DNA from: Paenirhizobium naphthalenivorans
GTDB taxonomy: Bacteria > Pseudomonadota > Alphaproteobacteria > Rhizobiales > Rhizobiaceae
Length of the DNA: 64,000 nucleotides
Assembly (NCBI RefSeq): GCF_007992095.1
Contig: NZ_BJZP01000002.1
Location: 288,902 to 352,901, forward strand
Reading direction: 5' to 3'
The translations under genes and the position numbers were made by a program. The stretch's first letter is position 1, and every line of letters starts with the position of its first letter. Below are positions 20,119-28,985 of the stretch, piece after piece. The notes beneath the pieces were generated by a model. That model was not told where the DNA came from and did not search any database. It saw only the letters and a program-made list of their open reading frames with translations.

Positions 20119-21204
20119 TTACGCGCTCAAACCGCCGAACAGGGTCGGCACATCGAGCGGGCGGAAGCCGTAATGGCTCATCCAGCGCACATCGGCATTG
20201 AAGAAATCGCGCAGGTCCGGCATGCCGTATTTCAGCATGGCGATACGGTCGAGCCCCATGCCCCAAGCAAAACCCTGGTACTCGTCCGGATCGAGACCGC
20301 CAGCGCGCAGCACGTTCGGATGAACCATGCCGCAGCCAAGAATTTCCATCCAGTCGGAGCCTTCGCCGAACTTGACGATCGGGCCGGAGGAGCGGTCGCA
20401 CTGGATGTCGACCTCGAAGCTCGGCTCCGTGAAGGGAAAGAAGGAGGGGCGGAAGCGCATCACGACATTGTCGACCTCGAAGAAGGCCTTGCAGAATTCC
20501 TCAAGGACCCAGCGCAGATGGCCGACATTCGCCGTCTTGTCGATCACCAGGCCTTCAACCTGATGGAACATCGGCGAATGGGTCGCGTCGCTGTCCTGAC
20601 GATAGGTCTTGCCGGGAATGACGATGCGGATCGGCGGCTTCTGAGCCTCCATGGTACGCACCTGCACCGGCGAAGTATGGGTTCGCAGAACCTTGCGCTC
20701 ACCGTTGTCATCGGGCTCTAGGAAGAAGGTGTCGTGCATCTCGCGGGCCGGATGGCCCTCGGGGAAATTCAGCGCGGTGAAATTATAGTAATCGGTCTCG
20801 ATATCTGGACCTTCGGCGATCGAGAATCCCATATCGGCGAAGATCGCGGTGATCTCGTCGACGATCTGGCTAATCGGATGGATACGGCCGCGTTCGGCGG
20901 GCGAGGAGCGGACGGGCAGTGAGACATCAACGGTCTCGGCCTTCAGCCGAGCGGTGATGGCGGCGTCCTTCAGCTCGGTCTTGCGTGCGGCGATCTTCTC
21001 CGTGACATCAATCTTCAACGCATTGATCGCTGCGCCGCGCGTCTGGCGCTCTTCCGGCGTCATCGAGCCCAGCGTCTTGAGGAGTTCGGAGACCGACCCC
21101 TTCTTGCCAAGCGCTGCGACACGAACCGCCTCGATATCCGCTTCGGTGTCGGCTGCGGCGATGTCGGCGAGAAGCGCCATTTTCAAACTGTCGAGATCGG
21201 ACAT
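20119..21204 (-). CDS. pheS: Phenylalanine-tRNA ligase alpha subunit
   Basis: A 361-residue class II synthetase subunit. The N-terminal coiled coil (about 1-90) binds tRNA. The catalytic core carries motif 1 around [19 protein letters not shown], motif 2 in FEVDIQCD, and motif 3 in [17 protein letters not shown]. Together with the beta subunit it forms the heterotetramer; the active site lies here. It is first in a pheST pair that follows rplT after a strong hairpin, so it may have its own promoter or be attenuated. Confidence 0.97.
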   Translation of the reverse strand: MSDLDSLKMALLADIAAADTEADIEAVRVAALGKKGSVSELLKTLGSMTPEERQTRGAAINALKIDVTEKIAARKTELKDAAITARLKAETVDVSLPVRSSPAERGRIHPISQIVDEITAIFADMGFSIAEGPDIETDYYNFTALNFPEGHPAREMHDTFFLEPDDNGERKVLRTHTSPVQVRTMEAQKPPIRIVIPGKTYRQDSDATHSPMFHQVEGLVIDKTANVGHLRWVLEEFCKAFFEVDNVVMRFRPSFFPFTEPSFEVDIQCDRSSGPIVKFGEGSDWMEILGCGMVHPNVLRAGGLDPDEYQGFAWGMGLDRIAMLKYGMPDLRDFFNADVRWMSHYGFRPLDVPTLFGGLSA

Positions 21205-21266
21205 GTCCGTTTCCTGCCTCTAGAACCTCCGTCGGCAGTAAAGCCGCGGCATGACGACAAAATGAA

Positions 21267-21297
21267 AAACCCGCGCTAGCCCTGCCAGCGCGGGTTT
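21267..21297 (-). terminator. Terminator or attenuator between rplT and pheS
   Basis: An eleven-base-pair perfect stem (AAACCCGCGCT with AGCGCGGGTTT) closes a nine-base loop. On the transcribed minus strand it ends GCGGGTTTTTCATTTTG, a real intrinsic terminator shape. It lies 41 bases past the rplT stop and about 60 before pheS. It could end the ribosomal-protein message or attenuate entry into pheST. I see no Phe-rich leader peptide in the gap. Confidence 0.75.
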
Positions 21298-21337
21298 CCC
21301 AACAATATCTTTTTACAAAAGCTTGGGAAGCGCTGGC

Positions 21338-21742
21338 TTACTTGACCGCGCTTTCAAACTCGTTGGCCGTACCGGCGTCCTTGAGGTAGGCCAGCGCCTT
21401 CTTGGCGGCAGCAACCAGGGAGCCGAAGGCTTCCGGCTCATGGATGGCCATGTCGGAGAGAACCTTGCGGTCAACTTCGATGCCAGCCTTGTTCAGGCCG
21501 TCGATGAAGCGGCCGTAGGTCAAGCCGTGTTCGCGAACAGCAGCGTTGATACGCTGGATCCACAGAGCGCGGAAGTTGCGCTTGTTGACCTTGCGGTCGC
21601 GATAGGCGAATGCCTTCGAACGATCAACAGCTGCCTTTGCTGCGCGGATCGTGTTCTTGCGGCGGCCGTAGAAGCCCTTGGCTGCCTTGAATACCTTGTT
21701 GTGCTTGGCGCGGGAAGTTACGCCACGTTTTACGCGTGCCAT
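21338..21742 (-). CDS. rplT: 50S ribosomal protein L20
   Basis: A 134-residue protein with the typical opening [20 protein letters not shown] and the conserved [21 protein letters not shown]20 binds 23S rRNA early in 50S assembly and, in E. coli, represses translation of its own operon. AAGGAG precedes the ATG at 21742; the gap from rpmI is 39 bases. Full length. Confidence 0.97.
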   Translation of the reverse strand: MARVKRGVTSRAKHNKVFKAAKGFYGRRKNTIRAAKAAVDRSKAFAYRDRKVNKRNFRALWIQRINAAVREHGLTYGRFIDGLNKAGIEVDRKVLSDMAIHEPEAFGSLVAAAKKALAYLKDAGTANEFESAVK

Positions 21743-21781
21743 GTCATGATCTCCTTAGATGATCCAAAAAGCGAAGGGGTC

Positions 21782-21985
21782 TCAGAGACCGTTCGGCAGG
21801 TAGTTCTTGATGACCTTCTTGCCGTCAGCTTCGGCGAGAACCATCGTGCCGCGTGCATCGCGGATGAACTTGTTGGACCGTTTGATCATGCCGTGACGCT
21901 TGCCGGCGGCAGCCGCGAGGACTTTGCCGGTGGCAGTGATCTTGAACCGCTTTTTGGCGGAGGATTTCGTCTTCATCTTGGGCAT
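21782..21985 (-). CDS. rpmI: 50S ribosomal protein L35
   Basis: A 67-residue basic protein starting [14 protein letters not shown] with the family motif [13 protein letters not shown] 21985 was chosen as the conserved start; the open frame upstream of it is not protein-like. It lies between infC and rplT in the usual order. Confidence 0.96.
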   Translation of the reverse strand: MPKMKTKSSAKKRFKITATGKVLAAAAGKRHGMIKRSNKFIRDARGTMVLAEADGKKVIKNYLPNGL

Positions 21986-22148
21986 TTTGCTACTCCATTT
22001 TTCTTGTATCGAGAACGGACAGACGACGCCCGTTTTCAAGCATAAAGAACGGCCACGGCATGCCCTGCCGGACCGTTCGGACGCGCGCTTATAACCGCAG
22101 ATGGATAAAAGCGCAACGGGGGTTCGACGCGATCGACCAAAATGCAAA

Positions 22149-22167
22149 TGCCGCCCAGTGGACGGCA
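22149..22167 (-). terminator. Hairpin between infC and rpmI
   Basis: An eight-pair stem (TGCCGTCC with GGGCGGCA on the minus strand, one G-T pair) closes a three-base loop about 28 bases after the infC stop. It is followed by TTTGCATTTTGG, a poor T-run, so it may be a partial terminator, a processing site or part of an L20-responsive leader. No decision is possible by eye. Confidence 0.4.
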
Positions 22168-22194
22168 CAGCAGCAAAGGCCGATCAGCCTGACT

Positions 22195-22731
22195 TCACTT
22201 CGGTGCGAGCACCATCATCATCTGCCGACCTTCGAGCTTCGGCTCGGCCTCGACCTTGGCGATGGCGACGGTATCTTCCTTGACCTGCAGCAAGAGCTTC
22301 ATACCAAGCTCCTGGTGGGCCATTTCACGGCCACGAAACTTGAGCGTCACTTTGACCTTGTCACCCTCTTCGAAGAAGCGGTTCATGGCCTTCATCTTCA
22401 CCTCATAATCATGGGTGTCGATATTGGGACGCATCTTAATTTCCTTGACCTCGACGATCTTCTGCTTCCTGCGCGCTTCGGCCGCCTTCTTCTGATTGGC
22501 GAATTTCAGCTTGCCCAGGTCCAGGATCTTGCAGACCGGCGGCTCGGCATTGGGCGAAATCTCGACGAGGTCGAGACCCACCTCTTCCGCCATTCTGATA
22601 GCCTCGTCCGTCGGCACGATACCTAGGTTCTGGCCTTCGTCATTGATGAGCTGGACCCGGGGAATCCGGATTTCCCGATTGGAGCGCGGCCCTTCCTTGG
22701 TGGGGGCTTCGGCTTTGAAAGGTCTGCGAAT
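22195..22731 (-). CDS. infC: Translation initiation factor IF-3, ATT start
   Basis: A 178-residue factor when started at the ATT at 22731-22729. The frame from there encodes [17 protein letters not shown], the conserved alphaproteobacterial N-terminus, then [15 protein letters not shown] and the core. AGGAG stands nine bases upstream of the ATT, and no in-frame ATG or GTG occurs before the conserved region; the first GTG, at 22617, would delete about 38 conserved residues. E. coli infC also uses AUU, and IF-3 itself discriminates against it, giving autoregulation. The N-domain (about 15-85) and the C-domain (about 95-178, with [20 protein letters not shown]) are complete. It is the first gene of the infC-rpmI-rplT cluster. 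Confidence 0.95.
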   Translation of the reverse strand: MRRPFKAEAPTKEGPRSNREIRIPRVQLINDEGQNLGIVPTDEAIRMAEEVGLDLVEISPNAEPPVCKILDLGKLKFANQKKAAEARRKQKIVEVKEIKMRPNIDTHDYEVKMKAMNRFFEEGDKVKVTLKFRGREMAHQELGMKLLLQVKEDTVAIAKVEAEPKLEGRQMMMVLAPK

Positions 22732-22911
22732 GGTCGTATTCTCCTAAACAGTTGCACAATACAGCAACGCCCTGACGCGCCATCTCGCGCGCAAAGGCTA
22801 TTTGTCTATTGCCGTTTTATAAGTCAATAACACGCTTCAGATCGAAAATCACCTGCTGTCCGTCACTTCGCGAATCTGTTTTACCAGGCGGCATAGCCAA
22901 GGGAGCCTGCC

Positions 22912-23718
22912 ATGACCTCGATCCATTCCACACCGCTCGCCGATGAGATCACAGTCGGGCAAGGGGCCGACGCTCGCCAGATCGCCCTCCTGCTGCGACA
23001 AGCCGCCCCAGGCACTGCGACAGACAAGCCGACGCTCGTCTGGCTCGGCGGATACCGCTCCGACATGACCGGCACCAAGGCGGTCGAACTCGATGCGCTT
23101 GCCGCCAAAAAGGGGCTGGCCGCAATCCGTTTCGACTATTCAGGTCACGGCGCCTCCGGCGGCGAATTCGCCCAGGGCACAATCAGCCGCTGGTTGGAGG
23201 AAGCACTCGCGGTGCTCGATCACGTCCGCCCCGAAAGCGTCGTGCTCGTCGGCTCGTCAATGGGTGGCTGGATCGCCTTGCGCCTCGCGCAGGAATTGGC
23301 CCGTCGAGGCGGGGGACCTCGGCTGGCCGGCATGGTGCTAATCGCGCCGGCGCCGGATTTCACCGCCGAGCTCATAGAACCGAATCTTTCCGAGGCGGAA
23401 CGCACCTCGCTTGCTGAGCAAGGCTATTTCGAGGAGCCGTCGGAATACAGCCCGGAGCCGAACATCTTCACTCGCGCCCTGATTGAGGACGGGCGGCAAA
23501 ACCGGGTAATGACGGGCATCATCGAAACCGGCTGCCCGATACATATCCTGCAGGGCATGATCGACCCCGACGTTCCCTATACCCACGCGCTCAAGCTCAT
23601 CGAGTTCCTGCCGGCCGACGATGTCGTACTGACCCTTGTGCGCGACGGCGATCATCGCTTGTCTCGCCTCGAGGATATTGAGCGGATGAAGACAGCAATC
23701 CTCGCCATGTGTGGCTAG
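22912..23718 (+). CDS. Alpha/beta hydrolase
   Basis: A 268-residue cytoplasmic hydrolase. The nucleophile elbow is VLVGSSMGGWIAL (Ser about residue 116), the acid is probably Asp in GMIDPDVPY, and the His is in VRDGDHRLSRLEDIERM. The oxyanion-region motif LGGYRSDMTGTKA near residue 45 and FDYSGHGASGG near 85 are typical of the ABHD10/ palmitoyl-thioesterase-like group. It is divergent from infC, with a gap of about 180 bases. Substrate is likely an ester or thioester; not further predictable. Confidence 0.87.
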   Translation: MTSIHSTPLADEITVGQGADARQIALLLRQAAPGTATDKPTLVWLGGYRSDMTGTKAVELDALAAKKGLAAIRFDYSGHGASGGEFAQGTISRWLEEALAVLDHVRPESVVLVGSSMGGWIALRLAQELARRGGGPRLAGMVLIAPAPDFTAELIEPNLSEAERTSLAEQGYFEEPSEYSPEPNIFTRALIEDGRQNRVMTGIIETGCPIHILQGMIDPDVPYTHALKLIEFLPADDVVLTLVRDGDHRLSRLEDIERMKTAILAMCG

Positions 23719-23832
23719 GCCCGTGGTCGACGACGGCTACAGGATCCAATACGCGCTGTGGCATCTTAACCATAGTTGACAAATCACTAACGCTGCGCCG
23801 GCACCGCGATTGACTCCAAGCCCGCTTGGACC

Positions 23833-23847
23833 TTAACGTTTTGTTAA
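23833..23847. promoter_or_regulatory. CtrA binding box TTAA-N7-TTAA
   Basis: TTAACGTTTTGTTAA is an exact match to the full CtrA consensus TTAA-N7-TTAA. It also forms the arms of the palindrome CCTTAAC-GTTTT-GTTAAGG (23831-23849). It ends 19 bases before the ATG of the BTLCP protease. CtrA is the cell-cycle response regulator of alphaproteobacteria. At this position it could activate or block this promoter. Confidence 0.7.
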
Positions 23848-23866
23848 GGATTAAGAGGACGGGTTC

Positions 23867-24484
23867 ATGATGAACGGGTCGCGCGCGCTTGCCGCGCTGG
23901 TTGTCTTGCTTGGCGTGTCAGCGCCGGCCGGCACCGCGTATACGGCGCCCAGATCGCAACTATCGATGACCACCGGCAGCGTCACCTCGCAGCCAATCGG
24001 TCATTACGAGTTCTGCCGTCTTCACCGTGACGAATGCAGCATCAAGAGCAAGCCGGCCGCCCTGCCCCGGCTCACCCCGCACGGCTGGGATGTGGTGCGC
24101 GGCATCAACCAGACCGTCAATTCCACGATCATACCTGTGACCGATGCCGAGGCCTATGGCCGCGAGGAGGTTTGGGCCTATCCAGTTGACGCCGGCGATT
24201 GCGAAGACTTCGTCCTGCTGAAGCGCAAGAAGCTGATGGAAGCAGGTTTCTCGGCCACAGACCTGCTGATCACCGTGGTGCGCAAGCCGGATGGCGAAGG
24301 CCATGCGGTGCTGACACTGCGCAGTGCACAGGGCGATTTTATTCTCGACAACCTCAATGACCAGGTCGAACTCTGGACCCAGACGCCCTACACCTACCTC
24401 AAGCGCCAGGCGAGCTTCGATACCGGTCGCTGGGTAACAATCGAGAACGGCACGACCGATGTCATGGTCGGCGCCCTCAAATAA
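23867..24484 (+). CDS. BTLCP transglutaminase-like cysteine protease, exported
   Basis: A 205-residue protein with a signal peptide (LAALVVLLGVSAPAGTAYT) and a mature BTLCP (peptidase C93) domain. The triad is visible: Cys in DAGDCEDFVLLKRKKLMEAG, His in GEGHAVLTLRS and Asp in FILDNLND. The relatives include LapG, which releases giant adhesins from the surface when cyclic di-GMP falls. Most rhizobial copies stand alone, as here: no LapD-like receptor lies next to it. AGAGGA precedes the ATG. A perfect CtrA box lies just upstream, suggesting cell-cycle control. Confidence 0.88.
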   Translation: MMNGSRALAALVVLLGVSAPAGTAYTAPRSQLSMTTGSVTSQPIGHYEFCRLHRDECSIKSKPAALPRLTPHGWDVVRGINQTVNSTIIPVTDAEAYGREEVWAYPVDAGDCEDFVLLKRKKLMEAGFSATDLLITVVRKPDGEGHAVLTLRSAQGDFILDNLNDQVELWTQTPYTYLKRQASFDTGRWVTIENGTTDVMVGALK

Positions 24485-24579
24485 GGTCGTACCCTAGCGT
24501 ATCAGGCAGAAAACGATCATTCTTCGTCCGGAGCGATGCGCCAGAGTAGCCTTGGTGCGCCTGAAACGTAATGGAAACA

Positions 24580-25773
24580 CTAGCGCTGCGCGTCGGTGGG
24601 CAGCGACGGCAGGCGCGAAAGCCCGATCATCGCGACAAGGCCGACAGTCCCCATTACCAGCAGACAACCAATCGCGGCGGCCACACCCAGTTGCTCATTG
24701 ACGAAGATGATCGTCACCGGAGCGGCGGCCGACAGCACCATGCGAATTCCCGACAGCGTCCCCATCGTCCGGCCATAGCCGGCCGCGCCGAAATAGTGGA
24801 GCGGCAGGACGCCGCGGATAATCGAGGTCAGCCCTTGGCCAATGCCGAAGAATACGGCGAACGCGAGCGCGACGGCGACGGCGGGTACGAGTGCTGCAGC
24901 AAAGAGCAGCGACAGCGCAAGGAAAATGGCCCCGGTGGCGATCAGCCCGGTTACGGGCGGCGAAAGCACGCCTCTTCGCACATATTCCATCACGCGAGCG
25001 CCCACCTGAGAGGGACCAATGAGACTGCCGGCCAGCGTGGCGATCGCAGGCGTGTAACCGGCATCGCCTAGCAGCACCAGCAGCGAGGCACCCATTGCCG
25101 AGAGCACGAAGCCGCCTGCCGACAGGCTGACCGCCATGAGGACAAGCTGCGTCCGTCGGCTCGGACTTTCGGCCCGGGCGGTATCGCTCGCCCCCTGTTC
25201 GGCACCGGCGATCTCACGCCGATAGGACGGCCAGAGCGCGTGGACAGGAAGCGCCAGCGCCAGATTGAGTGCCGCAAGCACCAGATAGACATCCCGCCAG
25301 GTCATCATCGTCAGCAGCCACTGGATGAGCGGCCAGAACACGGTCGAGGCGAACCCCGCCACCAGCGTCACTACGGTGATCTGGCTCCGTGCCTCCTGGC
25401 CATAACGCTGTGCGAGGGCGGCGAAGCCGGCATCGTATTGCACGGCAATCGAGACGAATTCCGCCATCAGGGTAACCATCGCGAATTGCCAGCCGTTCTC
25501 GACCTTGGAGAGCAAGGCAAGGGCTGCGGCGGCGAAGATCGATCCGAAGGCAAGAACCGGGCGTGCGCCGTAATGATCGACCAGCCGTCCGATGATCGGC
25601 GCAGAAACGGCGCCACCCAGCAGGCCGACAGAAAAGACGGCGAACACAAAGCTCTGCGACCAGCCGAATTCGCGGGCGATTTCGGGCGCAAGTACGGAGA
25701 AGGAATAGTAGAGCGTCCCGTAACCGATGGTCATTGAGACGCCCAGACCGAGGGTCGAGGGGAGAGCTTTCAT
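24580..25773 (-). CDS. MFS transporter, monocarboxylate/OFA-like
   Basis: A 397-residue carrier with twelve predicted TM helices. The N-terminus ends the first helix with YGTLYYSFSVLAPEIAREFG, and loop 2-3 contains the MFS signature GRLVDHYGARPVLAFG. A hydrophilic loop near residue 195 splits the two halves. The YYSFSVLAPEIA opening resembles the oxalate/formate and monocarboxylate carriers, but the substrate cannot be assigned. It is convergent with the BTLCP gene and lies 44 bases upstream of nothing on the same strand except mbfA, whose stop is at 25818; co-transcription from mbfA is possible. Confidence 0.85.
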   Translation of the reverse strand: MKALPSTLGLGVSMTIGYGTLYYSFSVLAPEIAREFGWSQSFVFAVFSVGLLGGAVSAPIIGRLVDHYGARPVLAFGSIFAAAALALLSKVENGWQFAMVTLMAEFVSIAVQYDAGFAALAQRYGQEARSQITVVTLVAGFASTVFWPLIQWLLTMMTWRDVYLVLAALNLALALPVHALWPSYRREIAGAEQGASDTARAESPSRRTQLVLMAVSLSAGGFVLSAMGASLLVLLGDAGYTPAIATLAGSLIGPSQVGARVMEYVRRGVLSPPVTGLIATGAIFLALSLLFAAALVPAVAVALAFAVFFGIGQGLTSIIRGVLPLHYFGAAGYGRTMGTLSGIRMVLSAAAPVTIIFVNEQLGVAAAIGCLLVMGTVGLVAMIGLSRLPSLPTDAQR

Positions 25774-25817
25774 GATGACGCCGCTACGCTATTCGTGTTG
25801 CGGCGTCATGACAAGAA

Positions 25818-26801
25818 TCAACCGTTGCCGATCAGGATACCGGCGGCGAGCACCAGTGAACCGCCGAGCACCACCTGCATGGCAGCGCGCAGGAAGGGTG
25901 TATCCATATACTTGTTCTGGATGAAGGCGATCGCCCAAAGTTCGAAGAAGACGATAGCGGCGGCGGTGGCCGTCGCCGTCCAGAAATGCGGAATGAGATA
26001 GGGCAGTGTGTGTCCGAGGCCACCGAGCGCGGTCATGATGCCAGACGCCAGACCCCGCTTCATCGGCGAGCCACGGCCAGACAACTTGCCATCGTCGTGT
26101 GCCGCTTCGGTAAAGCCCATGGAAATGCCGGCGCCGACGGAAGCCGAAAGACCGACGAGGAACGTCTGCCAGGTGTCACCTGTGGCGAAAGCAGCCGCGA
26201 AGATCGGCGCCAGCGTCGAGACCGAACCGTCCATTAGCCCGGCGAGGCCTGGCTGGACATAGGTCAGCACGAACTGCCGGCGCGCGCTCTCGTTTTCCTC
26301 CTCCTTCACGTCTTCCGGCGTGTGGCGTTCGATGAGCATTGAGGCGATTTCTTCGTGTCCCTGCTCGGCCAGGGCCAGATCACCCAACAGTTTGCGGGTC
26401 GAAGCATCCGAGGTTCGTTGGATCGCTTCTGTGTAGAAGCGAAACGCCCCCTGTTCCATCGTTTCCGCCTCAGCGCGGATCTGCTCAAGGCTCTGGTTGG
26501 CGCGCAACCAGTCAGGCTTACGGTCGTAGAAGCCACGGACATGCTCGCGACGGATCAACGGAATCCGCTCACCGAAACGCTGACGATGCATTTCGATCAA
26601 CTGGTTGCGATGGGTGTGCTCGACCTCGGCCATGTCCTCGAACACCTTGGCCGACTTTGGATATTGCGCGCGCAATTGATCGGCATAGGCAAGATAGATA
26701 CGCGCGTCGTCCTCCTCGGACGAGATGGCGAGGGCGAGGATTTCCTGCTCGCTGAGACTGAAAAACGAGCGTTTCGACGAAGAGAGCAAGCGCGCGAGCA
26801 T
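25818..26801 (-). CDS. mbfA: Membrane-bound ferritin / VIT1 iron exporter
   Basis: A 327-residue fusion. The N-terminal erythrin (ferritin-like) domain (about 10-160) has Glu and His ligands in ISSEEDDARIYLAYADQ, AEVEHTHRNQL, AETMEQGAFRFY and LALAEQGHEEIA, forming a di-iron site. The C-terminal VIT1 domain (about 180-327) has five hydrophobic segments, opening with YVQPGLAGLMDGSVSTLAPI. MbfA exports iron and protects rhizobia from iron and peroxide stress. ATG 26801 follows AGGTAG; the open frame further upstream is not protein-like. An ICE motif sits 17 bases before the start, so repression by Irr at low iron is expected. Confidence 0.93.
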   Translation of the reverse strand: MLARLLSSSKRSFFSLSEQEILALAISSEEDDARIYLAYADQLRAQYPKSAKVFEDMAEVEHTHRNQLIEMHRQRFGERIPLIRREHVRGFYDRKPDWLRANQSLEQIRAEAETMEQGAFRFYTEAIQRTSDASTRKLLGDLALAEQGHEEIASMLIERHTPEDVKEEENESARRQFVLTYVQPGLAGLMDGSVSTLAPIFAAAFATGDTWQTFLVGLSASVGAGISMGFTEAAHDDGKLSGRGSPMKRGLASGIMTALGGLGHTLPYLIPHFWTATATAAAIVFFELWAIAFIQNKYMDTPFLRAAMQVVLGGSLVLAAGILIGNG

Positions 26802-26817
26802 TTTTCTACCTATTGTT

Positions 26818-26833
26818 TTTAGAATGGTTCTAA
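26818..26833. promoter_or_regulatory. Iron control element (ICE, Irr box) of mbfA
   Basis: TTTAGAATGGTTCTAA matches the rhizobial ICE consensus TTTAGAA-N3-TTCTAAA at all but the last position. It lies 17 bases upstream of the mbfA start. In Agrobacterium and Bradyrhizobium, Irr represses mbfA through such a box when iron is low. Confidence 0.8.
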
Positions 26834-27008
26834 CATTACCGAGGCGTCGTCTATGGGTCAAGCCACGCGCATCAAGGCAAAGTAATATTGCTGCATGCAG
26901 CATCGACAGGATGCGACGATACGCCTCCCTGCCCGCCATTTGACGCAAGGACCATGATCGACGACAAGTTTGATCCTGACGACAGGCAATTATTCCAAGG
27001 AGTGGACG

Positions 27009-27485
27009 ATGCAGGACGATCTGGTCGGCCGCGCCGCACACCGGGCCGACATTACGGCGCGGGCTGAGATTCAAATGGCCGCGGTGGGCGTCGACCGCGC
27101 TTTCATTGACCGTTTGGTCGAGACTTTCTACGGTCGCATCCAGGCCCACCCTACGCTCGGCCCGGTTTTCGACAACCGTCTCGCCGGCCGCTGGCCGGAG
27201 CATTTGGCCAAGATGAAGGCCTTCTGGGGCTCGGTCGCCTTCAAGAATGGTGCCTACGGCGGCAAGCCGGTCCAGGCCCACCACGGCGTTTCCGACATCA
27301 CGGAGAACCTATTTGCCGAATGGCTGGCGCTGTTTCGAAAGACGCTGACCGACGTGGGCGCGACAGAGGAGGCGCAAGCCTGGTTCATGGCGACCGCCGA
27401 GCGCATCGCTCGTAGCCTCGTCCTGGCGCTCTTCTACAACCCCGCCTTCGACGACCCGACGCTACGTGGCCAACCAAGTAACTGA
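27009..27485 (+). CDS. Group III truncated hemoglobin
   Basis: A 158-residue globin from ATG 27009, which follows AAGGAG. It shows the group III pattern: FIDRLVETFYGRIQAHPTLG, then FDNRL and WPEHLAKMKAFWGSVAF, with the probable proximal His in KPVQAHHGVSDITENLFAEW and Trp in AQAWFMATAERIARSL. Such proteins bind heme and react with NO, O2 or peroxide in the cytoplasm. It is divergent from mbfA, with the ICE box 176 bases away; shared iron or redox control is conceivable but unproven. Confidence 0.88.
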   Translation: MQDDLVGRAAHRADITARAEIQMAAVGVDRAFIDRLVETFYGRIQAHPTLGPVFDNRLAGRWPEHLAKMKAFWGSVAFKNGAYGGKPVQAHHGVSDITENLFAEWLALFRKTLTDVGATEEAQAWFMATAERIARSLVLALFYNPAFDDPTLRGQPSN

Positions 27486-27623
27486 GCGGACCGGGGCGAA
27501 TCGACCGCCTGCGCATTTTTAGCAAGCCATGACAGCCCGAGACGTAATTTTCCGCAAGAACGGATGCCGGAACGCGCAATTCCTGCCTCCTTCGGGCTTG
27601 CAAGAGCCGGGTATCATGGCTAG

Positions 27624-28781
<1,158 letters not shown>

Positions 28782-28811
28782 GCGCATATCCGCGTTCTGA
28801 CGAAGACCCCA

Positions 28812-28840
28812 CCCCGGACAGCCGTGTCCGGGGTTTTTTT
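28812..28840 (+). terminator. Intrinsic terminator after the TRAP binding protein
   Basis: A nine-base-pair perfect stem CCCCGGACA/TGTCCGGGG with the loop GCCG is followed by seven T, 31 bases after the stop codon. A textbook rho-independent terminator. Confidence 0.92.
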
Positions 28841-28985
28841 GTGACCTCCGACGTCTGCGCTACCCGGTCGGCGGAGAACAGGGCCAAGGCTGTTCCCTCG
28901 GCAAGCACAATCCCGCGGAGACCTCGGACGCCGACCACGGCCAACGGCAAAAGTGTCCAGTGCCCGCCCTGGCGATGATCGCCCG

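Noticed and set aside
21205..21337. Phe-rich leader peptide or T-box before pheS
   Set aside because: I found neither a run of Phe codons nor T-box conserved bases; only the hairpin is supported.
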